Shown here: piece after piece, positions 28,101 to 37,037 of the stretch
Layout: every line of letters begins with the position of its first letter
How positions within the stretch are numbered: the stretch's first letter is position 1
NCBI RefSeq assembly: GCF_014842025.1
Contig: NZ_JACYUY010000013.1
Coordinates: 95,129 to 159,128 of the forward strand
Length of the DNA: 64,000 nt
Origin: Massilia sp. CFBP 13721
Lineage (GTDB): Bacteria > Pseudomonadota > Gammaproteobacteria > Burkholderiales > Burkholderiaceae_D
Direction of reading: 5' to 3'
The notes under the pieces: generated by a model
What the model was told of the DNA's origin: nothing
What the model saw: the letters and a program-made list of their open reading frames with translations, nothing else
Databases searched by the model: none
Program-made: the position numbers and the translations under genes

Positions 28101-30468
28101 TGTCTCCGACGACGTCGCGTTCGCTGTGGCGCAAGACGAGCAGGCACAGGACGAACACGCGCCGGAAGCGCAACCGGAACTGGCAGTGGAATCTACGCCG
28201 CAGCCGGAAGCGATCGCGCGCAGCCTCGCCCTGCCGGCCGACAGCGGCGCGCCGGCGGCCGAACCCGTGCTGCACGACGAGCTCGATCCCGACCTGCTGC
28301 CGGTGTTCCTGGAAGAGGCGGCCGACCTGCTGCCCCAGATCGGCAACGGCCTGCGCCAGTGGCAGCACAATCCGCACGACCCGGCGCCGGCGCAAGGTTT
28401 ATTACGCACGCTGCACACCGTGAAAGGCAGCGCGCGCATGGCCGGCGCGATGCGCATCGGCCAGCACACCCATGAGCTGGAAACGCAAGTCGAGAACATG
28501 GTGCATGCGGGGACGACGCTGCCTGCAGCGTTCGACGAGCTGATGGCCAACTACGACACCGCGCTGGCGCTGTTCGAACAGCTGGTGCAGCCGGCCCAGG
28601 CCCCCGAACCCGAGGTGCCCGCGGACGAGGCGCCGTTGGCGCTCGAGCCCGCGGCGGAAGTGCGCACGCCGCTGGTGCGCGTGCGCGCCGACATCCTCGA
28701 CCGCCTGGTGACCCAGGCCGGCGAAGTCTCGATCACGCGCTCGAAACTGGAAAACCAGATGGGCGTGCTGAAAGGCGCTTTAAGCGATTTCTCGGACAAC
28801 CTGGGGCGCCTGCGGCGCCAGTTGCGCGAAGTCGAAATGCAGGCCGAATCGCAGATCGCCTCGCGCATGTCGATCGCCGGCGAACGCGAATTCGATCCGC
28901 TCGAATTCGACCGCTTTACGCGCCTGCAGGAACTCACGCGCATGATGGCCGAGAGCGTGAACGACGTCGCTTCCTTCCACGAGTCGCTTTCGCGCACGGT
29001 CGACGGCGCCGGCGAAGAACTGGCTGCCCAGTCGCGCATGACGCGCGACCTGCAGCGCGACCTGATGCGGGTGCGCATGGTGCCCTTCGCCAGCCTGTCC
29101 GAGCGCCTGTTTCGGGTCGCGCGCCAGACCGCCAAGGAAACCGACAAGCGCGTTAACCTCGATATCCGCGGCGGCGCCGTCGAGATCGACCGCAGCGTGC
29201 TGGAACAGATGGCCGCCCCCTTCGAACACCTGCTGCGCAACGCCATCGTCCACGGCATCGAAGCGCGTGACGAACGTGCGACCGCGGGCAAGCCCGAAAC
29301 CGGCGAACTGCTGGTGCAGGTCAGCCAGCAGGGCAACGAGGTCGTGCTGCAGTTCGGCGACGATGGCGCCGGTCTCGACCTGGAACGCATCCGCGCCAAG
29401 GCAAAAACATCAGGCCTGGTCGCGCAGGATGCGGCGCTGCCAGACAACGAGGCGGCGGAACTGATTTTCGCGCCCGGCTTTTCGACCGCCGATACGCTGA
29501 CCGAACTGGCCGGACGCGGCGTCGGCATGGACGTGGTGCGCTCGGAGGCGCAAGCGCTGGGGGGCAGGGTGACGATCGACACCAACGCTGGCCAGGGCAC
29601 GCGCTTCACGATCCGCCTGCCGCTGACGCTGGCGGTAACGCAGGTGGTGCTGGTATCGAGTGCCGGCAAAACCTATGCGCTGCCCTCGACCCTGGTCGAG
29701 CAGGTGGTGCAGGTGCGCGAGCCGGAGCTGGCCGCCGCTTTTGACGCCGGCACGATCGAGGCGGGCGGGCAGGTGCTGGCGTTTCACTACCTGCCGGCGC
29801 TGCTGGGCGAGGGTGACCGCTTCGAGCCGGGCCTGCGTTCGCGTCCGCTGCTGGTGCTGCACAGCGCCGGCGAGCGCATCGCGCTGCAGGTCGACGAGGT
29901 GCTCGGCAACCGCGAGGTCGTCATCAAGAACCTCGGACCGCAGCTGGCGCGGGTGCCGGGCATTGCCGGCGCCACCGTGCTCGGTAGCGGAGACATCGTC
30001 CTGATCCTCAATCCGCTGGCGCTGGGCCGCAACGCCGGCGCGGCCGCGGTCGCGCCGGCGCCGGCCAGCCAGCCGGTCCCTGTGCAGCGCCCGACGGTAA
30101 TGGTGGTCGACGATTCGCTCACCGTGCGCCGCGTGACCCAGCGCCTGCTCGAGCGCGAGGGGTATCGCGTGGCGCTGGCCAAGGATGGCGTCGACGCGCT
30201 GGCGCAGCTGCCGCAAGTGCGGCCGGACTTGATGCTGGTCGATATCGAAATGCCGCGCATGGACGGCTTCGACCTGGTGCGCCACGTGCGCGGCGACGCC
30301 GCCACCACCACGCTGCCGATCATCATGATCACCTCGCGCACGGCCGATAAGCATCGCAACGTCGCACTCGGGCTGGGCGTGAATGCTTATTTCGGCAAGC
30401 CGTTCCAGGAGCCGGTGTTGTTGGGGGCGATTGCGGGCTTGTTGAATGGTGAGATGCCGGAACCGTGA
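25132..30468 (+). CDS. chpA: Chemosensory histidine kinase ChpA (PilL-type hybrid CheA)
   Basis: A 1778-residue hybrid kinase, the core of the Chp type IV pilus pathway. A FimL/PilL-like N-terminal region (about 1-560) is followed by three Hpt domains with phosphoaccepting His: HTLKGSARM near 643, HTLAGSSGA near 816 and HTVKGSARM near 1095. Between the second and third is a low-complexity Ala/Glu/Pro linker. Then come the dimerisation region, the HATPase (FEHLLRNAIVHGIE near 1364, GRGVGMDVVR later), a CheW-like domain, and a C-terminal receiver with Asp near 1702 in LVDIEMPRMDGF. Fewer histidine domains are visible than the eight phosphotransfer domains of P. aeruginosa ChpA. It starts 13 bases after pilJ. 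Confidence 0.95.
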   Translation: MNVPSPAPAFDTGPLSWVIGEIRGALERSGSALLDAATRSNEAQPTLLLHAKTHLHQAHGALQMVDVEGVGLLTAAAERALDRFKERTLDCTPENAQVVRAAFGAIGEYLDELVAGSAPQPLRLFAYYRALQELLGAERIHPSDLLNVDSARTIDLADAVDAAPDYAACRAQFEKSLLPYLKSPDAAAQRQHAGALAAAIAPLAVNGPDAQARTAWRALHAVATLVADGMLAGDLYVKQLFGQINLQLRRLAQGQAGLPESMLRDALFFIACAREADGDAAQLRRAFGLDGAVPPDYAERRYGKVDPGALKQAKEALARAQAGWDQLASHADAQGEADFKAALATLAGTGEQLGAPALAQLLHQLEWAALESLAAGRGEQLGLEMAAALLFVEHGLEQVRRLPDDFIRQAELMGQRLLALAAGETLPAAPDWQNALARRIGQGQTVAVLAGEIKSGLRQVEKLLDEYYDDPQHKRGALVAADPVLHQIQGALSILDQEAASRTAHHVRDAVADLADGDGDLEAQAGALHNIARNIGALGFFTDMLAQNSDSAQSRFIFDDEAGLLRELSFEQMSAAQEAVVVPEVAESKSAESEPAGIDAELLEIFVAEAGEVLDTIAATVPALRHTPQAQDALTIVRRAFHTLKGSARMVSLDAFAAAGAALERVMNVWLADGRAATADLLDLVDHAHAALTPWVAELAAHGASERTGAELVAAAERVAAGAAFAEVPAESMVEPEAFEQHEAASNVFALPTATRPGPAADENMHRVGALEIPLALYNIYVAETDELLRLLERDFGEWRHEAGRPASSEALTAAHTLAGSSGAVGFLALRDLAQALETALEMLAVPLPNPAPVLSPAQHDVLDAALARVRQMLQAFGRDELAEAQPEMLAQLDALCQALAQQQAAAAYGDAGADLTRQLDALFAQAYESLLADPPVIEKAGQPVEATPATNAAVDDDLFGLDFDALFDSPQAHMPAPLEEGAEEPPFDVVSDDVAFAVAQDEQAQDEHAPEAQPELAVESTPQPEAIARSLALPADSGAPAAEPVLHDELDPDLLPVFLEEAADLLPQIGNGLRQWQHNPHDPAPAQGLLRTLHTVKGSARMAGAMRIGQHTHELETQVENMVHAGTTLPAAFDELMANYDTALALFEQLVQPAQAPEPEVPADEAPLALEPAAEVRTPLVRVRADILDRLVTQAGEVSITRSKLENQMGVLKGALSDFSDNLGRLRRQLREVEMQAESQIASRMSIAGEREFDPLEFDRFTRLQELTRMMAESVNDVASFHESLSRTVDGAGEELAAQSRMTRDLQRDLMRVRMVPFASLSERLFRVARQTAKETDKRVNLDIRGGAVEIDRSVLEQMAAPFEHLLRNAIVHGIEARDERATAGKPETGELLVQVSQQGNEVVLQFGDDGAGLDLERIRAKAKTSGLVAQDAALPDNEAAELIFAPGFSTADTLTELAGRGVGMDVVRSEAQALGGRVTIDTNAGQGTRFTIRLPLTLAVTQVVLVSSAGKTYALPSTLVEQVVQVREPELAAAFDAGTIEAGGQVLAFHYLPALLGEGDRFEPGLRSRPLLVLHSAGERIALQVDEVLGNREVVIKNLGPQLARVPGIAGATVLGSGDIVLILNPLALGRNAGAAAVAPAPASQPVPVQRPTVMVVDDSLTVRRVTQRLLEREGYRVALAKDGVDALAQLPQVRPDLMLVDIEMPRMDGFDLVRHVRGDAATTTLPIIMITSRTADKHRNVALGLGVNAYFGKPFQEPVLLGAIAGLLNGEMPEP

Positions 30469-30493
30469 ATGTCGAAACAGGTGATCCACACCC

Positions 30494-30602
30494 GTAAGGT
30501 GGGCGGGTCTCCCGCCCACGCGTTCAACCAACGCAAGATCTGCAGGTGCGCCTACTCAAACTTCACCTATCACCGCGTGGGCGGGAGACCCGCCCACCTT
30601 AC
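30494..30602. repeat. REP/BIME-like inverted repeat, copy 5
   Basis: The left unit (30494-30533) is GTAAGGTGGGC-GGGTCTCCC-GCCCACGCGTT followed by CAACCAACG. The right unit (30574-30602) is its perfect inverted copy over the first 29 bases. Each unit is itself a hairpin with a 9-bp stem around TCT. It sits between convergent chpA and the photolyase gene and may also block read-through. Confidence 0.9.
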
Positions 30603-30608
30603 GTCCTG

Positions 30609-32081
30609 CTAATCGCTGTCCGGCTGTGCTGCCTTCACCACTGCAAACCGTTCCAGCGTCCGCTGCCTTGCCTCCGCATGATCGACAATCGGCGCCGGAT
30701 AATCCCGCCCCAACACAACCCCGCACGCTGCCAGTTCATCCGCCGGCACCAGCCATGGCGCATGAATGTCGCGCGCATCGAGCCTGGCCAATTGCGGCAA
30801 GTACTGCCGGATGAATGCCCCCTGCCGGTCGAACTTCTGCGACTGCGTGGTCGGATTGAAAATCCGGAACCATGGCTGCGCATCGCACCCGGTCGACGCC
30901 GCCCACTGCCAGCCGCCGACGTTCGAGGCCAGGTCGTAATCGTTCAGCTGGCGCGCGAAATAACGTTCGCCCCAGCGCCAGTCCATCCCGAGATCTTTTA
31001 CTAAAAAGCTGGCCGTTACCATGCGCAGGCGGTTGTGCATGAAACCGGTGCTGTTCAGTTGCGTCATGGCCGCGTCCACCAGCGGATAGCCGGTACGGCC
31101 TGCGCACCAGGCCGCGAACAGCGCCGCGGCATGCTCGCCCGCTTCCCAGGCGACAGCGTCAAAAGCCGGCTTGAACGCCTGCTGCGCGATGTGCGGATGG
31201 TGGAACAGGATCATCGCGTAGAAATCGCGCCAGACCAGTTCCGACAGCCATACCGGCGCACCCGCGCCGCCGGCGCCGTTGGCCATCATCTGGCGCAAGG
31301 TGCGCACCAGGTGGCGCACCGAGGTCGTGCCGAAGCGCAGGTGGATCGACAGGCGCGAGGTCGCATCCTGCATCGGAAAATCGCGTGCCGTGCCGTAGTC
31401 GGCCAGGCGCGGCAGGAAGTCTTCGAACAGCCGGGTCGCGCCATCCATGCCCGGCGGGGCGGGCAGGGGGCCGTCGTCGAAACCGAGGTCGGCGAGACTG
31501 GGCAATGGCGATTCTGGAACCGCTGCGAAGCCGGCCGCATACGGTTCGATCATCCACGGCGCGGCCGCCTGCGGCTGCGCGTTCAGGCGCTTGAGCCAGG
31601 CATTCTTATAAGGGGTAAAGACACCGTAAATGCCACCGGCCAGCGTCAGCACCTCGCTTTTTTCGAAGATGACCTGGTCCTTGAAGCGGAGCAGGGTGCG
31701 CCCGTCGCGCCCGAGCGCCTCGGCCACCGCCGCGTCGCGCGCGATCGCGTCCGGCTCGTAGTCGTCGTTGACGTAGACGGCGCCGGCGCCGAGTTCGGCC
31801 GCCAGGCGCGGGATGCATGCGCGCGCCGCGCCGTGGCGCACGAGCAGGCCGCCGCCGAGCTTGCGCAACTCCGCATCCAGTTCACCCAGGCTGGCGTGGA
31901 TGAAACGCACCCGGCGGTCATCCCGCGGCAGGCCGGCCAGGATGTCGCTATCGAACACGAAGACACAATAGACGGCGCCACCCTGTTGCACCGCGTCCGC
32001 CAGCGCATGATGCAGCGCTGCATGGTCGAAAGCGCGCAGGTCGCGGCGTAACCAGACGAGGGACTTGCTTATCGGAATCAT
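30609..32081 (-). CDS. phrB: Deoxyribodipyrimidine photolyase
   Basis: Repairs UV-induced cyclobutane pyrimidine dimers with visible light. The 490-residue protein begins KSLVWLRRDLRAFDH (the photolyase N-terminal domain). The FAD-binding C-terminal domain shows WLSELVWRDFY, RTGYPLVDAAM, NSTGFMHNRLRM, and the DYDLASNVGGWQW and DAQPWFRIFNP blocks. Class I CPD type, probably with an MTHF-like antenna. The ATG at 32081 is chosen over a TTG five codons upstream. Confidence 0.95.
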   Translation of the reverse strand: MIPISKSLVWLRRDLRAFDHAALHHALADAVQQGGAVYCVFVFDSDILAGLPRDDRRVRFIHASLGELDAELRKLGGGLLVRHGAARACIPRLAAELGAGAVYVNDDYEPDAIARDAAVAEALGRDGRTLLRFKDQVIFEKSEVLTLAGGIYGVFTPYKNAWLKRLNAQPQAAAPWMIEPYAAGFAAVPESPLPSLADLGFDDGPLPAPPGMDGATRLFEDFLPRLADYGTARDFPMQDATSRLSIHLRFGTTSVRHLVRTLRQMMANGAGGAGAPVWLSELVWRDFYAMILFHHPHIAQQAFKPAFDAVAWEAGEHAAALFAAWCAGRTGYPLVDAAMTQLNSTGFMHNRLRMVTASFLVKDLGMDWRWGERYFARQLNDYDLASNVGGWQWAASTGCDAQPWFRIFNPTTQSQKFDRQGAFIRQYLPQLARLDARDIHAPWLVPADELAACGVVLGRDYPAPIVDHAEARQRTLERFAVVKAAQPDSD

Positions 32082-32372
32082 CGTGTTTTCAGTCAACAGG
32101 GCGGGCTATTTTACGGGCTAGGATCGAACCGTTGCGCCAGGTAAGCGAGTCGTTTGCGGGACTGCCGTATCTCGCCTGTTACCACGCGCGCAACGACGCT
32201 TCCGATGGCCGGTCGCGCGTTTCAGTGTAAACTATCGAAAAGCCTAATGTTGTTGTCTGGATACTAGTAGTCAAACACGGGGCTTCGGGAAACCGCGGCG
32301 GGTGGACGATCCAACGCGCGGCCGGTCGATCGAGGTTCTCCCAGAGAGCGAGCCAAAACTGAGAGTCAGCGT

Positions 32373-33026
32373 ATGAAGAAAAGCAAAATCGGCACAACTG
32401 CGCCCATGGCCGGCCTGCCGCAGGGGAGCGAAACCCTCGGCAATATCGGTCCGGCACCATCTGGGTTGAACTTGGCCAATCATTTCCTCATCGCCATGCC
32501 TTCCATGGAAGACCCGATCTTCGGCGGTGCTGTGGTGTACGTCTGCGAGCACAACGAAAAAGGCGTGCTTGGCGTCGTCATCAACAAACCCACCGACATG
32601 ACGATGGAAGTGCTGTTCGACCGCATCGACCTGAAAGTGGCCGAGGGTTTACGTTCGCATGTGGTCGACGAGCCGATCATGTTCGGCGGCCCGGTCCAGG
32701 ACGACCGCGGCTTCGTGCTGCACAGCCCGAGCGGACGCTATTCGTCGTCGCTGAACGTGACCAGCGAGGTCGCGTTCACCACCTCGATCGACGTGCTCGA
32801 GGCGGTGGCCAGCGGCGCCGGTCCCAAGCGCATGCTGGTGTCGATCGGCTATGCCGGCTGGAGCCCCGGCCAGCTCGAGGAAGAACTCTCGCGCAATGGC
32901 TGGCTCACGGTCGGCGCCGATGCCCACGTGCTGTTCGACCTGCCGATCGAGGAGCGCTACAACGCCGCCATCAAACTGCTGGGCATCGACCCGATGATGC
33001 TCGCCACCGAGGCCGGCCATGCGTAA
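32373..33026 (+). CDS. UPF0301/YqgE (AlgH-like) protein
   Basis: A 217-residue member of the YqgE/AlgH family (NLANHFLIAMPSM, GVLGVVINKP, FGGPVQ, GYAGWSPGQLEEEL). It has an N-terminal extension of about 30 residues before the conserved start of the family; the ATG at 32373 is accepted but a later start is possible. The function is unknown. The gene regularly precedes ruvX and the pyr genes in proteobacteria. The 291 bases upstream hold no gene. Confidence 0.92.
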   Translation: MKKSKIGTTAPMAGLPQGSETLGNIGPAPSGLNLANHFLIAMPSMEDPIFGGAVVYVCEHNEKGVLGVVINKPTDMTMEVLFDRIDLKVAEGLRSHVVDEPIMFGGPVQDDRGFVLHSPSGRYSSSLNVTSEVAFTTSIDVLEAVASGAGPKRMLVSIGYAGWSPGQLEEELSRNGWLTVGADAHVLFDLPIEERYNAAIKLLGIDPMMLATEAGHA

Positions 33027-33040
33027 CGTGGCCGATATCG

Positions 33041-33433
33041 ATGGTTGATATCGTTCTCGGGTTCGACTTCGGCATCAAGCGTATCGGCATCGCGATGGGC
33101 AATACGCTCACCGGGCAGGCCCAGCCCCTTACCGTCATCAAGGCCATCGACAACGCCACCCGTTTCGACACCATCGGCAAGCTGATCGACGAATGGCGCC
33201 CGGCGCGCCTCGTCGTCGGCGAGCCGCGCCATCCCGACGGCGCCGAGCACGACATGACCCTGCGCGCGCGCCGCTTCGCCAACCAGCTGCACGGACGTTT
33301 CAATCTCCCGGTCGCGCTGGTCGACGAGCGCTACTCGTCGGTCGTGATCCCCGCCAAGCGCGGCGAGATCATCGACGCCAAGGCCGCCGCCATTATTTTG
33401 CAACAGTACTTTGACGACCATGCCAACAACTAA
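33041..33433 (+). CDS. ruvX: RuvX/YqgF-type putative Holliday-junction resolvase
   Basis: A 130-residue RNase H-fold protein with GFDFGIKRIGIAMG (first acidic residue Asp9), VVGEPR, and the C-terminal DAKAAAIIL with a further acidic residue. It is implicated in 16S rRNA 5'-end processing and/or junction resolution. The 3' end overlaps the pyrR start by 14 bases. Confidence 0.94.
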   Translation: MVDIVLGFDFGIKRIGIAMGNTLTGQAQPLTVIKAIDNATRFDTIGKLIDEWRPARLVVGEPRHPDGAEHDMTLRARRFANQLHGRFNLPVALVDERYSSVVIPAKRGEIIDAKAAAIILQQYFDDHANN

Positions 33434-33962
33434 TCAAGACTTCGATGCCGAAGCGCTGTACCGCGCGCTGCTCGAACAGGTGCGTGCCGGCCTTGCCAGC
33501 GTGCCCGAATTTCGCGACAACGCCGCCATCGTCGGCATCCATTCGGGCGGCGCCTGGCTGGCCGAGCGACTCGCGGCCGACCTCGACCTCAAAGCGCGCC
33601 TCGGCTTCATCGACGTCTCGTTCTACCGCGACGACTATGCCAGGAAGGGCCTGCATCCGGACGTGAAGCCGACCCATATCGGCTTCAACGTCGACGGCGC
33701 CACCATCCTGCTGGTCGACGACGTGCTGTATACCGGCCGCACCACGCGCGCCGCGATCAACGTGCTGTTCGACTATGGCCGTCCGGCCTGCATCAAGCTG
33801 GCGGCGCTGGCCGACCGCGGCGGCCGCGAATTGCCGGTGGCGCCCGACTTCGTCGGCGTGACCACCACGCTGGCCAACAACCAGCTGCTGTCGCTGGCGC
33901 GCGACGCGGCCGGTCAACTCTCGCTCACGATCGAAGAAGACAATGCCGATTCTGCACAATAA
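33420..33962 (+). CDS. pyrR: PyrR bifunctional regulator/uracil phosphoribosyltransferase
   Basis: A 180-residue phosphoribosyltransferase-fold protein with the PRPP loop [17 protein letters not shown] and the [12 protein letters not shown] start. In Gram-positives PyrR binds pyr leader RNA; in Gram-negatives regulation is less clear, and no obvious PyrR-binding attenuator is visible here. The ATG at 33420 is preferred to TTG at 33411. It overlaps pyrB by 20 bases. Confidence 0.92.
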   Translation: MPTTNQDFDAEALYRALLEQVRAGLASVPEFRDNAAIVGIHSGGAWLAERLAADLDLKARLGFIDVSFYRDDYARKGLHPDVKPTHIGFNVDGATILLVDDVLYTGRTTRAAINVLFDYGRPACIKLAALADRGGRELPVAPDFVGVTTTLANNQLLSLARDAAGQLSLTIEEDNADSAQ

Positions 33963-34920
33963 TCCGCAACTGACCAGGAACGGCGAGCTGCAGCACCTGC
34001 TCACCATCGAAGGCCTGCCCAAGGCGATCATCAACCACATCCTCGACACCGCGCAGAGTTTCGTCGGCATCTCCGACCGCGAAGTGAAAAAGGTGCCGCT
34101 GATGCGCGGTAAAAGCGTGTTCAACCTGTTCTTCGAGAACAGCACGCGCACCCGCACCACCTTCGAGATCGCCTCCAAGCGCCTGTCGGCCGACGTCATC
34201 AACCTCAACATCCAGGCGTCGTCGACGACCAAGGGCGAATCGCTGCTCGACACCATCGATAACCTGGCAGCCATGCATGCCGACATGTTCGTGGTGCGCC
34301 ACGCGCAGTCGGGTGCGCCCTACCTGATCGCCAAGCACCTGAACGACAGCGGCCGCAAGGAGATCCACGTCGTGAATGCCGGCGACGGGCGCCACGCGCA
34401 CCCGACCCAGGGCCTGCTCGACATGTACACGATCCGCCACTACAAGCAGGATTTCACCAACCTGCGCGTGGCCATCGTCGGCGACATCCTGCACAGCCGG
34501 GTGGCGCGCTCGGACATCCACGCCTTGACCACGCTGGGCGTGCCGGAAGTGCGCGCCATCGGCCCGCAGACGCTGCTGCCGAGCGGCCTGGAACACATGG
34601 GTGTGCGCGTGTTCAACAACATGGACGAAGGCCTCAAGGATGTCGACGTCATCATCATGCTGCGCCTGCAGAACGAACGCATGTCGGGCGCGCTGCTGCC
34701 TTCGGCCCAGGAATACTTCAAGAGCTATGGCCTGACGCCCGAGCGCCTGGCGTTGGCCAAGCCCGATGCGATCGTGATGCACCCGGGGCCGATGAACCGC
34801 GGCGTCGAGATCGATTCGGCGGTGGCCGATGGCAAGCAGGCCGTGATCCTGCCGCAGGTGACCTTCGGCATCGCGGTGCGCATGGCAGTGATGAGTATTT
34901 TGGCGGGAGGCCGGGTTTGA
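33943..34920 (+). CDS. pyrB: Aspartate carbamoyltransferase catalytic chain
   Basis: Joins carbamoyl phosphate to aspartate in pyrimidine synthesis. The 325-residue protein has the carbamoyl phosphate motif [38 protein letters not shown] and [12 protein letters not shown]. The gene is followed by a dihydroorotase-like gene overlapping by four bases (TTGA), the classic arrangement for a PyrB/pseudo-DHOase dodecamer. The ATG follows a GAAGAAG-type site. Confidence 0.97.
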   Translation: MPILHNNPQLTRNGELQHLLTIEGLPKAIINHILDTAQSFVGISDREVKKVPLMRGKSVFNLFFENSTRTRTTFEIASKRLSADVINLNIQASSTTKGESLLDTIDNLAAMHADMFVVRHAQSGAPYLIAKHLNDSGRKEIHVVNAGDGRHAHPTQGLLDMYTIRHYKQDFTNLRVAIVGDILHSRVARSDIHALTTLGVPEVRAIGPQTLLPSGLEHMGVRVFNNMDEGLKDVDVIIMLRLQNERMSGALLPSAQEYFKSYGLTPERLALAKPDAIVMHPGPMNRGVEIDSAVADGKQAVILPQVTFGIAVRMAVMSILAGGRV

Positions 34921-36212
34921 ACTTCGCACGCATGCAACTCCATATCAAGAACGGGCGCCTGGTCGACCCGGCAAACGGCATCGACCGCGTCACCGACCTG
35001 TTCGTCGTCGACGGCAAGATCGCTGCGCTCGGCGCCGCCCCAAGCGGTTTCAGCGCCGACGACACCATCGACGCGACCGGCCTCGTGGTCGCCCCCGGCC
35101 TGGTCGACCTGTCGGCGCGCCTGCGCGAGCCGGGCTACGAATACAAGGCGACGCTGGAGTCGGAAATGCGCGCCGCGGTGCAGGGTGGCGTGACGACCCT
35201 GATCTGCCCGCCCGACACCGACCCGGTGCTGGACGAACCCGGCCTGGTCGAAATGCTCAAGCACCGCGCGCGCAACCTCGATCTGGCCCATGTGCACCCA
35301 CTGGGCGCGCTGACCATGGGCCTGAAAGGCGAGGCGCTGACCGAGATGGCCGAACTGACCGAGGCCGGCTGCATCGGCTTTGCCCAGGCCGAAGTGCCGA
35401 TCCTCGACACCAACGTCCTGCTGCGCGCGCTGCAGTACGCGAAAACCTTCGGTTACACCGTCTGGCTGCGCCCGCAGGATCCGCACATCGGCCGCGGCGG
35501 CGTCGCCCACAGCGGGCCGCTGGCCTCGCGCCTGGGCCTGTCCGGCGTGCCGGTGATGGCCGAAACCATTGCCCTGAACACGATCTTCGAGCTGGTGCGC
35601 TCGACCGGCGCGCGCGTCCACCTGTGCCGCATCTCGTCCGCCGCCGGCCTGGCGCTGGTGCGCGCGGCGAAAAAGGAAGGCTTGCCGGTCTCCTGCGACG
35701 TCGGCGTGCACCACCTGCACATGACCGACGCCGACATCGGCTTCTTCGATTCGAATGCGCGCCTGACCCCGCCGCTCAGGAGTGGCCGCGACCGCGATGC
35801 GATCACCGCCGGCCTGCTCGACGGCACGGTTGACGCGGTCTGCTCGGACCACACCCCGGTCGACGACGACGAAAAGCTGCTGCCCTTCGCCGAAGCTTCG
35901 CCTGGCGCCACCGGCCTGGAATTGCTGCTGTCCCTGATGCTGAAATGGGCCGAAGAACAGCATGGCGCGGATGCCTTGCCGCAGGCGCTGGCGAAGATCA
36001 CGCTGGACGCGGCGCGCATCGCCGGCCTGCCGGCCGGCCAGCTCGGCGTCGGCGCGCAGGCGGACATCGTGCTGTTCGATCCGGCGACGCGCTGGAAGGT
36101 GGAAGGCGCGGCGCTGGCCAGCCAGGGCAAGCACACACCCTTCCTCGGCTTCGAGCTGCCGGGGCAGGTGAAGGCGACCGTCGTCGACGGGCGCATCGCC
36201 TACCGGCGCTAA
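34917..36212 (+). CDS. pyrC: Inactive dihydroorotase-like subunit (PyrC')
   Basis: A 431-residue amidohydrolase-fold protein of the class I dihydroorotase family. At residues 64-73 it reads [10 protein letters not shown] where active enzymes have DxHxHLREPG, so both metal-binding His are replaced (Ser66 and Arg68); the later SDHTPVD also lacks the second His. This matches the known non-catalytic PyrC' (PyrX) that stabilises PyrB in Pseudomonas. A functional dihydroorotase should be encoded elsewhere. The start TTG at 34917 is supported by GGGAGG six bases upstream and overlaps the pyrB stop by two bases. Confidence 0.88.
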   Translation: MNFARMQLHIKNGRLVDPANGIDRVTDLFVVDGKIAALGAAPSGFSADDTIDATGLVVAPGLVDLSARLREPGYEYKATLESEMRAAVQGGVTTLICPPDTDPVLDEPGLVEMLKHRARNLDLAHVHPLGALTMGLKGEALTEMAELTEAGCIGFAQAEVPILDTNVLLRALQYAKTFGYTVWLRPQDPHIGRGGVAHSGPLASRLGLSGVPVMAETIALNTIFELVRSTGARVHLCRISSAAGLALVRAAKKEGLPVSCDVGVHHLHMTDADIGFFDSNARLTPPLRSGRDRDAITAGLLDGTVDAVCSDHTPVDDDEKLLPFAEASPGATGLELLLSLMLKWAEEQHGADALPQALAKITLDAARIAGLPAGQLGVGAQADIVLFDPATRWKVEGAALASQGKHTPFLGFELPGQVKATVVDGRIAYRR

Positions 36213-36266
36213 TGTGCGCTCATTGGCGCTAAACGGTGCGCGGGGCGTCGGCCCCGCTTCCTCACT

Positions 36267-37037
36267 ATGATTCGACTTCGCCTCGCCTGGCGCTTCGCGC
36301 GCGTGACCGTTCACCTGCTTGCGGGCCTGGCGACCTGCGCGTTCGTCTTTCCCTGGGCCGGCCGGCGCCTGCGCGATGCGGCCACGCGGCGTTGGTCGCG
36401 CCAGCTGCTGGCCATTTGCAACGTCAGCGTGGAAGCGGCGTCCGGCGCGCCGGCGCTCGAACATGCGCTGCTGGTGGCGAACCACATCTCCTGGCTCGAC
36501 ATCTTCGTCATCAATTCGCTGGCTCCCTGCCGTTTCGTGGCGAAAGCCGAGATCCGCTCCTGGCCGGTGCTGGGCTGGCTGGCGGCCGGGGCCGGCACCG
36601 TGTTCATCGCGCGCGGCAACCGGCGCGAACTGCGCCACATTTTCAAAGGGATCGTCGAGGTGCTGCAACGCGGCGAGCGGGTTGGCCTGTTCCCGGAAGG
36701 GACCGTGGCCGGGCAGGGCAGCGTACTGCCGTTTCACGCCAACCTGTTCGAGGCCGCGGTCGATGCGCGCGTGGCCGTCCAGCCTTGCGCGCTGGCTTAC
36801 CTCGACGCGGCCGGCCACTGGCATCGCGGCGTCGATTACACGGGCGACGTGAGTTTTGTCGACAGCCTCGTCACCATCCTGAAGGGCACACCGGTACGGG
36901 CGCGCTTGGCCTGCCTGGCGCCGTTGGAAGGCGCCGGCGCCCACCGCAGGGAGCTGGCGCAAGCCGCCCACGACGCGATCCAGGCGGCGCTGGTACAGCC
37001 CGCTACGGACGCACAAGCGGACAAGGTAGCCTCCTAG
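36267..37037 (+). CDS. 1-acylglycerol-3-phosphate acyltransferase family protein
   Basis: A 256-residue PlsC-family acyltransferase with an N-terminal hydrophobic segment (about 14-30), the catalytic NHISWLD (His73/Asp78), and the substrate motif FPEGT (142-146). It is one of two PlsC-type genes in the window; the second (45751) sits in a classic cluster, so this one may be a paralogue with another acyl donor or acceptor. Convergent with apaH: the two stop codons share the palindrome CTAG. Confidence 0.9.
   Translation: MIRLRLAWRFARVTVHLLAGLATCAFVFPWAGRRLRDAATRRWSRQLLAICNVSVEAASGAPALEHALLVANHISWLDIFVINSLAPCRFVAKAEIRSWPVLGWLAAGAGTVFIARGNRRELRHIFKGIVEVLQRGERVGLFPEGTVAGQGSVLPFHANLFEAAVDARVAVQPCALAYLDAAGHWHRGVDYTGDVSFVDSLVTILKGTPVRARLACLAPLEGAGAHRRELAQAAHDAIQAALVQPATDAQADKVAS

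Noticed and set aside
25873..28395. 840-codon open frame on the minus strand
   Set aside because: Antisense to chpA; composition typical of shadow frames.
33400..33962. PyrR-type RNA attenuator before pyrB
   Set aside because: pyrR, pyrB and ruvX overlap with no leader; no anti-terminator/terminator pair could be drawn.
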